DNA from: Acidobacteriota bacterium | Lineage (GTDB): Bacteria; Acidobacteriota; Terriglobia; Bryobacterales; Bryobacteraceae | Reading direction: 5' to 3' | Assembly (NCBI GenBank): GCA_025354885.1 | Contig: JANXLY010000427.1 | Span: 1-53,025, forward strand | DNA length: 53,025 bases | Program-made: the position numbers and the translations under genes | Shown: in pieces, positions 1 to 7,878 of the stretch | Layout: each line of letters starts with the position of its first letter | How positions within the stretch are numbered: position 1 is the stretch's first letter | The notes under the pieces: model-generated | What the model was told of the DNA's origin: nothing | Seen by the model: the letters and a program-made list of their open reading frames with translations, nothing else | Database searches by the model: none

Positions 1-134
1 GCAAAGACAGCCTCCGTTCAGCGATCGAGGCATTCATCAACCGCACCAACGAACATCCCAAGCCATTCAAATGGCGCAAGCGGGAAGTAAAAGGAAGTCA
101 GCTAAGGAATACGCTCATTAACTTATGCAACTAG
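1..134 (+). CDS. IS630-family transposase, C-terminal end (partial)
   Basis: The reading frame is open from the window edge (codons in phase from base 3) to TAG at 132-134 and gives about 43 residues. It contains the AIEAFINRTNEHPKPFKWR stretch. A helix followed by N-x-x-P-K-P-F-x-W is the familiar C-terminal end of IS630/Tc1-type transposases, just after the last catalytic acidic residue. The DDE core lies upstream, outside the window, so I cannot say whether the element is intact. No terminal inverted repeat could be confirmed downstream. It marks the left side as a mobile-element junction next to the phage-like gene pair. Confidence 0.75.
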   Translation, partial: KDSLRSAIEAFINRTNEHPKPFKWRKREVKGSQLRNTLINLCN

Positions 135-640
135 GCACTAGATACCCGGCGTGCCGATGCTGGCGCTGGTCCAGGAGCAGAAGCGGAATCTATTGTTCGT
201 GGCTAGCGATGATTTTTGATCACGGCTGTTGTCTGTTTGCTTTTTGCAATCGCCGGTGGACACGGATGCTGCAGGGGATGAGCTCTTACTAGACGAAGGT
301 TCACGATTTTAAGCTGCAATTTCTGGAAACGGTGCCGGCGGTGCGGTGGCCGAGCATTGCTTTATAGAGCTGCGGGGGTTAGCGATGGCTGTGGAAGCGA
401 GAGGTGGGGGGACTGAGCCTTGAGGTTCAGCGCAGGACCCAATTGAAATGAAGAATCTGCCGCTTGTGCGGGAATGTCCGCAATTGAAGATAGAATCACG
501 GACGGCTCAGCATAATATCGCATCCAACAGAATCACTTTACAATTATTTAGTTGATTAAATTGGATAAATATCTTGTATTTCTTTCTACTTTATTCTATT
601 ATTTCTTCTAGGAGAATTCTCTTCTCCAGGCGGCAGGCCG
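135..640. other. Intergenic region with degraded remnants, AT-rich at its right end
   Basis: I see no supportable gene in these 500 bases. Short in-frame stretches (for example from GTG 151 to TGA near 219, and 302-367) read like protein scraps but match nothing I recognise, and are probably remnants left by insertion. From about 515 to 610 the composition becomes strikingly AT-rich compared with the rest of the window. That part probably holds the promoter for the phage-like pair: TTGATT at 552-557 with a weak TGTATT 17 bases further on. Confidence 0.5.
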
Positions 641-700
641 ATGTCGTCCAACAGCGCTGGCTTGCTTTGCCGGCACGAACGCCCCCGCCAGGAGAACACT

Positions 701-1045
701 ATGGCCATCAATCGCCATATGACTATTACCATTCCATCCGGAAGCCTTTTGAGTGAAGGATTTCAACTCGATGGTGGAACTTTTATTGGAATTCTGATGC
801 CAGATTCCTTTAGTGGACAGTCATTAACATTCGAGCTTTTACGACCAACAGATGGAGTTTTTTTACCTCATTTTGACTCGCTTGGAGAGCAAATCAGCAT
901 TGCCGTGGCACCTTCGAGATCGATTGCGCTGGATGAAGATATTAAGGGATTGCCTACACGCGGATTCTTGCGTGTGCGTGCAAATCAGACACAGGCACAG
1001 GATGCCCAATTGATTTGTGTGATTACGGAGGAGAAATGGCTTTAA
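701..1045 (+). CDS. Small phage-associated structural-type protein (114 aa)
   Basis: I chose ATG at 701 because AGGAG sits 7-8 bases before it; a longer in-frame start at 641 has no ribosome site. The protein has no signal peptide or membrane segment. It resembles a small protein common beside phage tail or fibre genes: an I-P-S-G-S-L-S opening, then L-D-G-G-x-x-x-G-I-x-M-P, then a strand reading LTFELLRPTDGVFLPHFD, then R-S-I-A-L-D, and an R-G-F-L-R-V-R close to the end. The family link is from pattern memory, not a search. It overlaps the next gene by 10 bases, so the two are probably translated together. Base composition is poorer in GC than downstream genes, which suggests transfer. Confidence 0.6.
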   Translation: MAINRHMTITIPSGSLLSEGFQLDGGTFIGILMPDSFSGQSLTFELLRPTDGVFLPHFDSLGEQISIAVAPSRSIALDEDIKGLPTRGFLRVRANQTQAQDAQLICVITEEKWL

Positions 1046-2793
1046 CAAGACCTGTAAAACTCATCCCCGACGGCCCGAAGCCGTCGGCTGGCAGTATGTC
1101 TGTAACCTTTGCGAGCGACGCCACGGCAATGCCTGTGGCGATGTCAGGCAGCGGCGTAAAGCCGATGGCGACGAGTCTTTCCGTTACTCTCGCGTCAGAT
1201 CAGCCGGCTGTGCCCGTTAGTTTTTCGGCTAGTGGGACACAGTTGCGGGCGGCATCGCAATCGATGACGCTGGCGAGTGATCATCCTGCGTTGCCGGTGG
1301 TAGTTGTCGCGACAGGCGCGAAAGCGACGGCGAATAGCCTTGCGGTAACTATTGCGACGGATCAGCCGGCCGTGCCCGTTAGTTTTTCGGCTAGTGGGAC
1401 ACAGTTGCGGGCGGCGTCGCAATCGATGACGCTGGCGAGTGATCACCCGGCTTTGCCGGTGGTAGTTGCAGCGACTGGCGCGAAAGCGACGGCGAATAGC
1501 CTTGCGGTAACTATTGCGACGGATCAGCCGGCTGTGCCCGTTAGTTTTGTGGCTAGTGGGACACAGTTGCGGGCGGCATCACAATCGATGACGCTGGCGA
1601 GTGATCACCCGGCTTTGCCGGTGGCAGTTGCGGCGACTGGCGCGCAGACGAAGGCGAATAGCCTGGCTGTGACGATTGCGACCGATCAGCCCAGTCTGGG
1701 AGTTGCGATTGCACCGACTGGCGCTCAGACGCGGGCGAATTCGCAATCGGTCAGCATTGCAACGGACCAGCCTAATCTGGGCGTAACTGTGGCAGCCAGT
1801 GGCGCACAGACCATGGCGAATAGCCTCTCTGTGACGATGGCGACCGATCAGTCGGCCCTCAGTATCGCAGAGCCGAGCAGCAGCATTGTGAGTGGCAGCA
1901 TAATCGCGAACGGACAACGTTTGGCGGCGGCTCTGACGAAGTTTAACGGGGCTTGCATCTACCTCAGCGGCACTTACGCGGCTGTGAATCTGAGCTTTGA
2001 AGCCAGCTACGACAGCGGCACAACTTACATTGCCGTGAATGCAGTTGCGATCAATGGCAGCACGGTTCTGGCGGCGACTGGCTCTCTGACTAACACCAGC
2101 ATTGCTTATAAAGTGTATTGCCCTGGAGCGACGCATATTTCAGTGCGAGCAACGGCGTGGACTTCAGGTTCAGCAAGTATTCGAATTGCACCCTATGTCA
2201 TCGCGATGGATCCGAATCCGGTAATCACGGGAATACTGAACGGAAACCAGGCAGTGAATAGCGCTCAGTGGGGTGGAGCGAATGTTCTGACTGGCGGTTC
2301 CTCGGGCTCCGTTGGCGTGGGCGGACTTGCGGCAGATAGTGCTGCGGCGAACGGGAGTCCGGTGCAGACCGGCGGCCTGGTGCGGACGGCAGTGGACACG
2401 ACGCTTGCAGCGAGTGACGCCATGGCGCTGACCGGCACAAGCGGCATGCAGTTGCTGGTGAAGCCATATGGACTGCCGGAAACCGACTGGCAGTTTACAA
2501 CTACGTTGACGACGGCGACCGCTGGAGCGGCAAAGGCGGCAGGTGCTGCTGGCGTGCGCAACTACGTAACGGCGTTGCAGTATCAGAACACGTCGGCGAC
2601 AGCGAGCGCGATCCAGGTGCAGGACGGAGCTACCGTTATCTGGCGGGGACAGGCTCCGGCATCCATGGCGCAACCGGCGGTGATTGTGTTGCCGACTCCA
2701 CTACGTGGAACAGCGGCAACGGCTTTGAACGTGCAGATGATCACAACTGGGACGAACACCTTTGTGAATCTGCAGGGGTATCAAGCCGCATAG
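1036..2793 (+). CDS. Repeat-rich phage tail/fibre-like protein (585 aa)
   Basis: Start ATG 1036 follows GGAGGAG closely; an in-frame ATG at 1015 lies inside the upstream gene and is less likely. Residues about 20-280 are ten tandem 27-residue units built on S-x-x-V-T-x-A-[ST]-D-Q-P-A-x-P-V, a motif typical of phage structural and tail-fibre proteins. The second half is Ala/Gly/Thr/Ser-rich, predicted mostly beta, with no signal peptide. Cysteine is nearly absent. No capsid, portal, terminase, integrase or lysis gene accompanies it, so this is an isolated structural module: a prophage remnant, a cargo gene or a domesticated fibre. The function is inferred; the repeat is seen directly. Confidence 0.65.
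   Translation: MALTRPVKLIPDGPKPSAGSMSVTFASDATAMPVAMSGSGVKPMATSLSVTLASDQPAVPVSFSASGTQLRAASQSMTLASDHPALPVVVVATGAKATANSLAVTIATDQPAVPVSFSASGTQLRAASQSMTLASDHPALPVVVAATGAKATANSLAVTIATDQPAVPVSFVASGTQLRAASQSMTLASDHPALPVAVAATGAQTKANSLAVTIATDQPSLGVAIAPTGAQTRANSQSVSIATDQPNLGVTVAASGAQTMANSLSVTMATDQSALSIAEPSSSIVSGSIIANGQRLAAALTKFNGACIYLSGTYAAVNLSFEASYDSGTTYIAVNAVAINGSTVLAATGSLTNTSIAYKVYCPGATHISVRATAWTSGSASIRIAPYVIAMDPNPVITGILNGNQAVNSAQWGGANVLTGGSSGSVGVGGLAADSAAANGSPVQTGGLVRTAVDTTLAASDAMALTGTSGMQLLVKPYGLPETDWQFTTTLTTATAGAAKAAGAAGVRNYVTALQYQNTSATASAIQVQDGATVIWRGQAPASMAQPAVIVLPTPLRGTAATALNVQMITTGTNTFVNLQGYQAA
1093..1866 (+). repeat. Ten 81-bp coding tandem repeats, with 162-bp near-identical pairs
   Basis: Units start every 81 bases from 1093; the tenth starts at 1822 and is only partly conserved. 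Units alternate between a D-Q-P and a D-H-P type. The stretch starting GTGCCCGTTAG recurs at 1210, 1372 and 1534, exactly 162 bases apart and nearly identical at DNA level. Later units (from about 1680) have drifted. This fits recent duplication of a two-unit block inside an older 81-base array. Confidence 0.9.
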
Positions 2794-2807
2794 ACCTTCC
2801 TGCGGGG

Positions 2808-2860
2808 GAAGAGGCGGGCTCGCGAGCGGAGATTTCGCTTGAGGGCCCGTCTTCATTTTG
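2808..2860 (+). terminator. Probable rho-independent terminator after the phage-like pair
   Basis: A GAAGAGGCGGGCTC arm pairs imperfectly with GAGGGCCCGTCTTC at 2841-2854, with a further short pairing inside, followed by ATTTTG. It lies 15 bases after the stop at 2793. Confidence 0.5.
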
Positions 2861-2868
2861 GATTGTCA

Positions 2869-2874
2869 TAGAAT
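2869..2874 (+). promoter_or_regulatory. -10 box TAGAAT, six bases before the ATG at 2881
   Basis: TAGAAT is followed by six bases and then ATG. There is no Shine-Dalgarno sequence. The spacing puts transcription start on the ATG, as in a leaderless mRNA. I see no good -35 box. Confidence 0.5.
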
Positions 2875-2880
2875 GACGAC

Positions 2881-3717
2881 ATGACCAATCGACGAAATTT
2901 TCTTGCACAGTCGGCAACGGCAGGCGTTGTTGCATCTGCTCCGCTGGCTGCTGCCCAGGCACCAAGCGCAGCATCTCACGAAATCAAGCTGGGGGTGGCC
3001 AGTTATTCGCTTCGCGAATTCGGCCGCAATCTGGCAATCAAGTCGATCAAACAGCTAAATGTGACCAATGTCAACATCAAAGAATTTCATCTTCCTTACA
3101 ATTTAAAGCCAGAAGAGCTGGAGAAGGGACGCAAGCAGTTTGAAGCTGCGGGACTGAAGATTGTGGGAGGAGGCACGGTTACGTTTTCGAAAGAAGACGA
3201 TGCTGACATTCGCTCTTACTTTGAGTATTCGAAGCATGCGGGAATCCCGTTGATGGTGTCTGCGCCGAACGCCAGGACATTGCCGATGCTTGAGAAGTTT
3301 GTTAAAGAATACGACATCAAAATCGCGGTGCACAATCATGGGCCCGAAGACAAGAATTTTCCTGGCGCGGCTGATGCACTGAAACTGATGAAGAACATGG
3401 ATCCGAGGATTGGCGTGTGTGTCGATATTGGGCATCAATCGCGGTCGGGTCAACCGATTCTGGAGGCGCTGGAAATGGCGGGACCACGGTTGCTGGACAT
3501 GCACGTGAAGGACCTTAAGAATGCGACGGGCAAGGACAGCCAGTGTGAAGTGGGGGATGGTGTGCTGCCGATTGTCGCGATCTTCAAGTTGCTGAAGAAG
3601 ATGAAGTACAACGGTTACGTGAATCTGGAGTATGAGATCAATGCAGACAACCCGGTGGCCGGAATGGCGAAGAGCTTTGCGTATATGCGCGGAGTGCTGG
3701 CGGGTCTGGCCGGCTAG
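2881..3717 (+). CDS. Tat-exported sugar phosphate isomerase/epimerase-like TIM barrel protein
   Basis: 278 residues. The N-terminus (T-N-R-R-N-F-L, then an Ala-rich stretch ending A-Q-A) is a twin-arginine signal, so the protein is exported folded. The rest fits the AP-endonuclease-2/xylose isomerase-like TIM barrel (PF01261). Candidate metal or sugar ligands sit at strand ends: H151-N-H153, D182-I-G-H185, H208-V-K-D211 and E250-Y-E252. Families of this type epimerise or isomerise sugars or inositols, and exported Tat versions are frequent in Acidobacteria and Planctomycetes. The substrate cannot be told from sequence. It is a single gene, ended by a strong hairpin shared with the convergent NHL gene. 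Start ATG 2881 is supported by the signal peptide and the upstream -10 box. Confidence 0.8.
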   Translation: MTNRRNFLAQSATAGVVASAPLAAAQAPSAASHEIKLGVASYSLREFGRNLAIKSIKQLNVTNVNIKEFHLPYNLKPEELEKGRKQFEAAGLKIVGGGTVTFSKEDDADIRSYFEYSKHAGIPLMVSAPNARTLPMLEKFVKEYDIKIAVHNHGPEDKNFPGAADALKLMKNMDPRIGVCVDIGHQSRSGQPILEALEMAGPRLLDMHVKDLKNATGKDSQCEVGDGVLPIVAIFKLLKKMKYNGYVNLEYEINADNPVAGMAKSFAYMRGVLAGLAG

Positions 3718-3743
3718 TTAGCGAAGATTGCGTTGGCAGATTT

Positions 3744-3781
3744 AAATGTCCGCTGGCCCTGAAGAGGGCTAGCGGACGTTT
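3744..3781. terminator. Bidirectional terminator hairpin between convergent genes
   Basis: AAATGTCCGCT and GGCCCT pair with AGGGCT and AGCGGACGTTT around a GAAG loop. The stem is almost perfect (17 pairs, one or two wobbles) with A-tract and T-tract flanks. It contains the stop codon (3769-3771) of the minus-strand gene, so it probably ends transcription from both sides. Confidence 0.8.
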
Positions 3782-5202
3782 ATGTTTCTGCCTGTTGGAG
3801 TAGTGGCATCGCCGATCTTGACTAGTAGCGGGAGCGAGCCGCTGAGGCCCGCCGGGATGGCAACGTTGATTTGGAAAACGCCAGCGACGAAGCCCGGGGC
3901 AGCACCAGCGTAAAGAACAGTAGCCGAGCGGCCGCCGATTTGCACAGCGACGTCGAGGAGTGGTTTGGGGAAGATGCTGTTTGCGACACTGCCGTCGACG
4001 CCACTCGGGGCAGTTTGGCCTTCGCCAGTGCCGTAGAGGATTAATACAGAAGCTGGGGTGGCAGGATTCGATGCGGAGTTCACGCTGCCGTCCTGATTGG
4101 TGACTGCGAACAGGCCGGGGGACGAAGCAACGACCGGGAGAGTGACGGTGTTGGTGGGGCGACCCTGGTAGATGACCTGGAGGCGCGTGGAGGTGGTGAC
4201 AGCGTAGGGGACAACCACGTTGATCTGATCGGCTCTGACAAAGAGGAGTGGCGCTGCAACGCCATCGAAGAGAACCTGCGTGCCGGCAAGCTGAGTTGAG
4301 ACTTTGCCGGAGGAATCAAGTTCAAGACCGGCCCCGGAAGGAGGACCGAGATCAAAGCCGAAGATGCTGATAATCTCGCCTGGAGCGACAGGGCCGACAT
4401 TGAGAGTTGCTCCATTGGTGACCCCTTCGGCAACGATGCGGGAGGGAGTGAGTTTGCGAACGAGGAAATTGCGATTGTCCACAAAATAGATGGAAGAATC
4501 GGAATCGACGGCAAGGCCTTGGGGACCGTCGAGGGCAGCATTGGTAGCAAGGATCCCTTCACCGGAGAAACCGGCCTGACCGTTGCCTGCAATGGTGGTG
4601 ATGTTGCGAGTTGCGGCATCGACTTTGCGGATGCGGTTGGAGGTGGCGATGTAGAGGTTTGCCTGCTTGTCGAAAGCGATTCCCGAAGGAGCGCCGATAT
4701 TCGCGGAGGTTGCGGGGCCGCCGTCACCGTTGGCGCCTGTTGCGCCAGTTCCAGCGACCGTAGAAATGATGCCGCCGGCAGAGATGCGGCGAATGCGATG
4801 ATTGCCGTTATCGTTGATGTGGAGATTGCCTGCGGGGTCGAAGGCGAGATATCGCGGAGTATTGAGTTGGGACTGACCAGCAGGGCCGTCATCGCCGGAG
4901 AAGCCGGGAATTCCAGTGCCAGCAAAAGTGGAGATGATCTGGGTGACCGCGTCGATGCGGCGTATCCGATGGTTGTTCGAGTCGGCGATAAATAAGTTCC
5001 CGGCGGCATCGGTGGCGACACCGACGGGACCAAGGAGCAATGCTGCAGTGGCAGGACCGCCGTCACCAGCAAAGCCTCCAGCACCGCCGGCAAGTCGGGA
5101 AATCAGGCCAGAGGGGGCAACCTTTCGAATGGTTGCGCCGGCTCCGGAACTGATGAAAAGGTTGCCTGCGCGATCATAAGCGAGTCCGGTAGGGGCGCCC
5201 AC
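3769..5202 (-). CDS. NHL-repeat protein with Solibacter-type C-terminal domain, C-terminal part of a frameshifted gene
   Basis: 477 residues. The first half holds NHL beta-propeller repeats (G-L-A-x-D-x-x-G-N-L-[FY]-I-[AS]-D-x-x-N-x-R-I-R, then S-T-V-A-G-T-G and G-D-G-G-P-A). The last ~215 residues match the Solibacter C-terminal domain type (TIGR03437): N-G-A-x-x-x-x-G-x-V-A-P-G-E-I-I-S-I-F-G, a V-P-Y-A-V strand, S-P-G-L-F-A, and I-L-Y-G-T-G-E-G. The open frame begins mid-repeat (G-A-P-T-G-L-A-Y-D), and the preceding half of that repeat is encoded in another frame by the upstream ORF. This is therefore almost surely the second half of one secreted ~890-residue protein, split by a one-base loss near 5213. 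The role is probably extracellular binding; no catalytic residues are visible. Confidence 0.75.
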   Translation of the reverse strand: MGAPTGLAYDRAGNLFISSGAGATIRKVAPSGLISRLAGGAGGFAGDGGPATAALLLGPVGVATDAAGNLFIADSNNHRIRRIDAVTQIISTFAGTGIPGFSGDDGPAGQSQLNTPRYLAFDPAGNLHINDNGNHRIRRISAGGIISTVAGTGATGANGDGGPATSANIGAPSGIAFDKQANLYIATSNRIRKVDAATRNITTIAGNGQAGFSGEGILATNAALDGPQGLAVDSDSSIYFVDNRNFLVRKLTPSRIVAEGVTNGATLNVGPVAPGEIISIFGFDLGPPSGAGLELDSSGKVSTQLAGTQVLFDGVAAPLLFVRADQINVVVPYAVTTSTRLQVIYQGRPTNTVTLPVVASSPGLFAVTNQDGSVNSASNPATPASVLILYGTGEGQTAPSGVDGSVANSIFPKPLLDVAVQIGGRSATVLYAGAAPGFVAGVFQINVAIPAGLSGSLPLLVKIGDATTPTGRNINVR

Positions 5203-6440
5203 TTGCGCCGAATCGCGGGGCCGTTATCGCCATCGATTCCGAACAAGCCGTTCCCTGCGGCATTGGTAATGAGGCCGACAGGAGAGATGCGCCGGACGCG
5301 ATTGTCAGTCTGATCGGAGAGGAGCAGATTTCCCTGCAGGTCAAAAGCAAGGGCGAACGGATTGAGCAGCGAAGTCGTCAGCGCAGGTACGTTGTCACCC
5401 GCAGTGGAGGAGGGAAGGACACCGGCTATCGTTGTGAAGACTTGTTTGGAGAGGCGGCGAATCTGCTTTGCTGCTGCTATGACCGAGAGAAGGTCGCCAT
5501 TTTTGTCGAAGACCAGATTGGAAAGGCCAGGAAGGATCGCCTGAGAGGCAGTGCCGTTCGCGTAGGAAGTGCCTCCTCCGGCGAGCGTTGATATTACGCC
5601 TTGCGCATTGACGAGGCGGATTCGACCGTTATTTGTATCGGAGATATGAAGGTTGTCGGCAGCATCGAAAGCAATATCTGCCGGGGAAGCAATGGAGGCG
5701 AGCGTGGCCTGAACATTGTCGCCGTTGAAGCGACCGTTGCCATCGCCTGCAACCGTCGATATGACACCAGCGGGAGTGACTCGGCGGATACGATGATTTT
5801 GTGTATCGGCAATGAAGAGGTTGCCCTTGGAGTCGAACTTCAATCCACTGGGGCTGAAGAGGCGCGCAGTATTGGCGGGACCGCTGTCACCGGAAAAACC
5901 GGATGTTGTGCCGGCATAGACAGAAATTGTGCCGTCCGCAGCGATGCGACTTACGGTGTGCAGGGAAGCCTGACTGACGTAGAGCAGACCTGCGGAATCG
6001 AATGCCAAACCTGTTGGGCCGGCTATGGTGGCAAAGGTCGAGATAATGCCGGCCGGGGTGACACGACGGATGTTCCCATTTGCTGAGTCGGCGATGTAGA
6101 GGTTGGAGGAAGAGTCTAGAGCGAGAGCGGAAGGCGTATCGATGAGGGCAGCGGTGGCAGGGCCACCGTCGCCGCTGGAGCCTTGGCGGCCGGTACCGGC
6201 GATGACGTTGAGCACTCCAGCCGGAGTGACTTGAAAAACCTGACTGTAGTAAGTGTCGCCGAAATAAATGTTGCCGGCTGCATCTGTGGCGATGCCGCGT
6301 GGAGAGATCAGTCTTGCGTTGATCGCGGTGGTGCCGGAAGCATTGCTTTGCAATCGCCCGTTGCCTGCGACAGTGGAAACGACGTAGTACTGCGCCGGGA
6401 GGAGGGAAAGGAAAAATGAGAAAGCAATGAGTAACCGCAC
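5103..6440 (-). CDS. NHL-repeat secreted protein, N-terminal part of a frameshifted gene
   Basis: 445 residues from GTG 6440. A short signal peptide (MRLLIAFSFFLSLLPAQ) is followed by six or seven NHL propeller repeats, each with A-G-x-x-x-x-x-G-D-x-G-P-A and N-x-[RQ]-I-R-R signatures. Propeller sequence stops at G-D-N-G-P-A-I. The last ~37 residues (R-R-K-W-A-P-L-P onward) are out-of-frame reading of the next repeat, so the natural product continues in the neighbouring frame into 3769-5202. Adding one base near 5213 would restore G-P-A-x-S-A-Q-V-G-A-P-T-G. It could be a true pseudogene, a phase-variable gene or a sequencing error. A good promoter with a leaderless start lies upstream. Confidence 0.75.
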   Translation of the reverse strand: MRLLIAFSFFLSLLPAQYYVVSTVAGNGRLQSNASGTTAINARLISPRGIATDAAGNIYFGDTYYSQVFQVTPAGVLNVIAGTGRQGSSGDGGPATAALIDTPSALALDSSSNLYIADSANGNIRRVTPAGIISTFATIAGPTGLAFDSAGLLYVSQASLHTVSRIAADGTISVYAGTTSGFSGDSGPANTARLFSPSGLKFDSKGNLFIADTQNHRIRRVTPAGVISTVAGDGNGRFNGDNVQATLASIASPADIAFDAADNLHISDTNNGRIRLVNAQGVISTLAGGGTSYANGTASQAILPGLSNLVFDKNGDLLSVIAAAKQIRRLSKQVFTTIAGVLPSSTAGDNVPALTTSLLNPFALAFDLQGNLLLSDQTDNRVRRISPVGLITNAAGNGLFGIDGDNGPAIRRKWAPLPDSLMIAQATFSSVPEPAQPFERLPPLA

Positions 6441-6446
6441 TATGGC

Positions 6447-6475
6447 ATGTTAGCTAAGTGCACAATCAAGGTCAA
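6447..6475 (-). promoter_or_regulatory. Promoter TTGACC-N17-TAACAT, six bases before the GTG at 6440
   Basis: Read on the minus strand: TTGACC (6475-6470), 17 bases, TAACAT (6452-6447), six bases, then GTG at 6440. No Shine-Dalgarno sequence is present. Spacing and boxes fit a sigma-70 type promoter whose transcript starts at the start codon. Confidence 0.65.
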
Positions 6476-6493
6476 TTGGGTTAGGGCAGCCAT

Positions 6494-7873
6494 TCAGAGG
6501 ATTGGAGTGGGCCAGGCCCCTGGCTCATTGGGGTTGACAGGGCGGGTTTGAGTCGAGTGCCAAGCTGTCTGGACCTGAGAAGGCAAGCTAGGGAGCAGTC
6601 TTGAAACCTGGCTCATAATGTCGGCGACGATCGCTGGATTCTGAGCAGCGGTGTCTTCGGCCTCTTCGGGATCTGCGTCGATATCGTAAAGTTCGGGGTT
6701 GAGGAGACGCAGATTCAAGTAACCCACTTTGGGCTCTGGAGTGTAAGCGGGAGTGTTGGCACGGGCCATATGCAGCTTCCAGCGACCCATGCGGGAGCAC
6801 TGGAGATCCCAGGCATTGAAGTACAGGAAAAGGGGCCGGGGCACCGAACTCAGTTCGCTGGTGAGAACTCTTCCAATATCGACACCGTCCAGAGGATTGG
6901 CTGGAAGGGGCAGTTGGACCATGTTGGCAATGGTAGGCAAAAGGTCGAGAGTCGTTGCAAAGGAATTCACGACCTGGCCGGAAGGAATTCTACCAGGGAA
7001 TCTGGCGATGAAGGGTTCGCGCATTCCACCTTCAAAGGTGTCGCCTTTGCGCCCGCGCAAGCGTCCGGCACTTCCCTGAAACCAAGGTCCATTGTCGCTG
7101 GTGAAAATCACCAAAGTATCCTGATCCAGCTCGTTGGCCTTCAATGCATTGAGGACTTCGCGAACGCCCCAGTCCAGTTCCTGAACCACGTCGCCATAGA
7201 GGCCCATATTGGACTTGCCGACGAAATCGGGGGAAACATCGAGGGGAATATGTGGGGCGTTGTAAGGGAGGTAAAGAAAGAAGGGAGACTCTTTGGACTG
7301 GTTGATGAACTTGACGGCTTCCTCTGTGTAGCGCCGGGTCAAGCTGGCTAGTTCAACCGGCGACTCGATCACCCCGATGTAGCGCATCAGAACCGAGGGG
7401 GCCATATCGTTACTGTAAGGGATGCCGTAGTAAGAATCGAAACCTTTGCTGGTGGGCAAATACTGATTGGGGCGGCCAAGATGCCATTTGCCGATGCAGG
7501 CGGTTTTGTAACCTGCGGGTTTCAAGAGCTGAGCGATGGTAGTTTCTGTTTCTGCCAAGCCGTGAAGATCATTTGGAAACAGTACCGTGTGGACGCCGGT
7601 GCGGACTCCGTATCGACCCGTAAGAATTGGAGCACGTGATGGGGAGCAAACTGCGTTGGCTGAGTAGAATTGGCGGAAACGAACCCCTTCGCGAGCCATC
7701 TGGTTCAAATTTGGAGTTCTGATGCGAGAGCCGTAGCAACCCAAATCACCATAGCCGAGATCATCAGCAACGATGTGCACGATGTTGGGAGGACGCGAAC
7801 TGGCTTTAAGCCGAGTTGAAAGCGGCGCGAAGGCGGCAGCAGTAGACTTCTTGATGAAATTGCGGCGTTTCAA
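6494..7873 (-). CDS. Tat-exported sulfatase (cysteine type, arylsulfatase A-like)
   Basis: 459 residues. It hydrolyses sulfate esters in the periplasm or outside the cell. The N-terminus carries a Tat signal (K-R-R-N-F-I-K-K-S). D37-D38 opens the sulfatase fold as a metal site, and C76-S-P-S-R80 is the C-x-P-x-R motif whose cysteine is converted to formylglycine by a maturase not present here. W-x-F-T-S-D-N-G-type sequence (I-F-T-S-D-N-G-P-W-F) and G-K-W-H-L-G are also present. Start is TTG at 7873, because the Tat motif begins directly there and no ATG precedes it. It follows the arylsulfotransferase gene by five bases, so one mRNA is likely. Substrate unknown. Confidence 0.9.
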   Translation of the reverse strand: MKRRNFIKKSTAAAFAPLSTRLKASSRPPNIVHIVADDLGYGDLGCYGSRIRTPNLNQMAREGVRFRQFYSANAVCSPSRAPILTGRYGVRTGVHTVLFPNDLHGLAETETTIAQLLKPAGYKTACIGKWHLGRPNQYLPTSKGFDSYYGIPYSNDMAPSVLMRYIGVIESPVELASLTRRYTEEAVKFINQSKESPFFLYLPYNAPHIPLDVSPDFVGKSNMGLYGDVVQELDWGVREVLNALKANELDQDTLVIFTSDNGPWFQGSAGRLRGRKGDTFEGGMREPFIARFPGRIPSGQVVNSFATTLDLLPTIANMVQLPLPANPLDGVDIGRVLTSELSSVPRPLFLYFNAWDLQCSRMGRWKLHMARANTPAYTPEPKVGYLNLRLLNPELYDIDADPEEAEDTAAQNPAIVADIMSQVSRLLPSLPSQVQTAWHSTQTRPVNPNEPGAWPTPIL

Positions 7874-7878
7874 TTTGT

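Noticed and set aside
1093-1866. Non-coding satellite or CRISPR-like repeat
   Set aside because: The 81-base period keeps frame within an open coding region and varies mostly at third positions.
4080-5093. 337-codon minus-strand frame
   Set aside because: Alternative frame of the NHL gene, Ser/Pro-rich without motifs.
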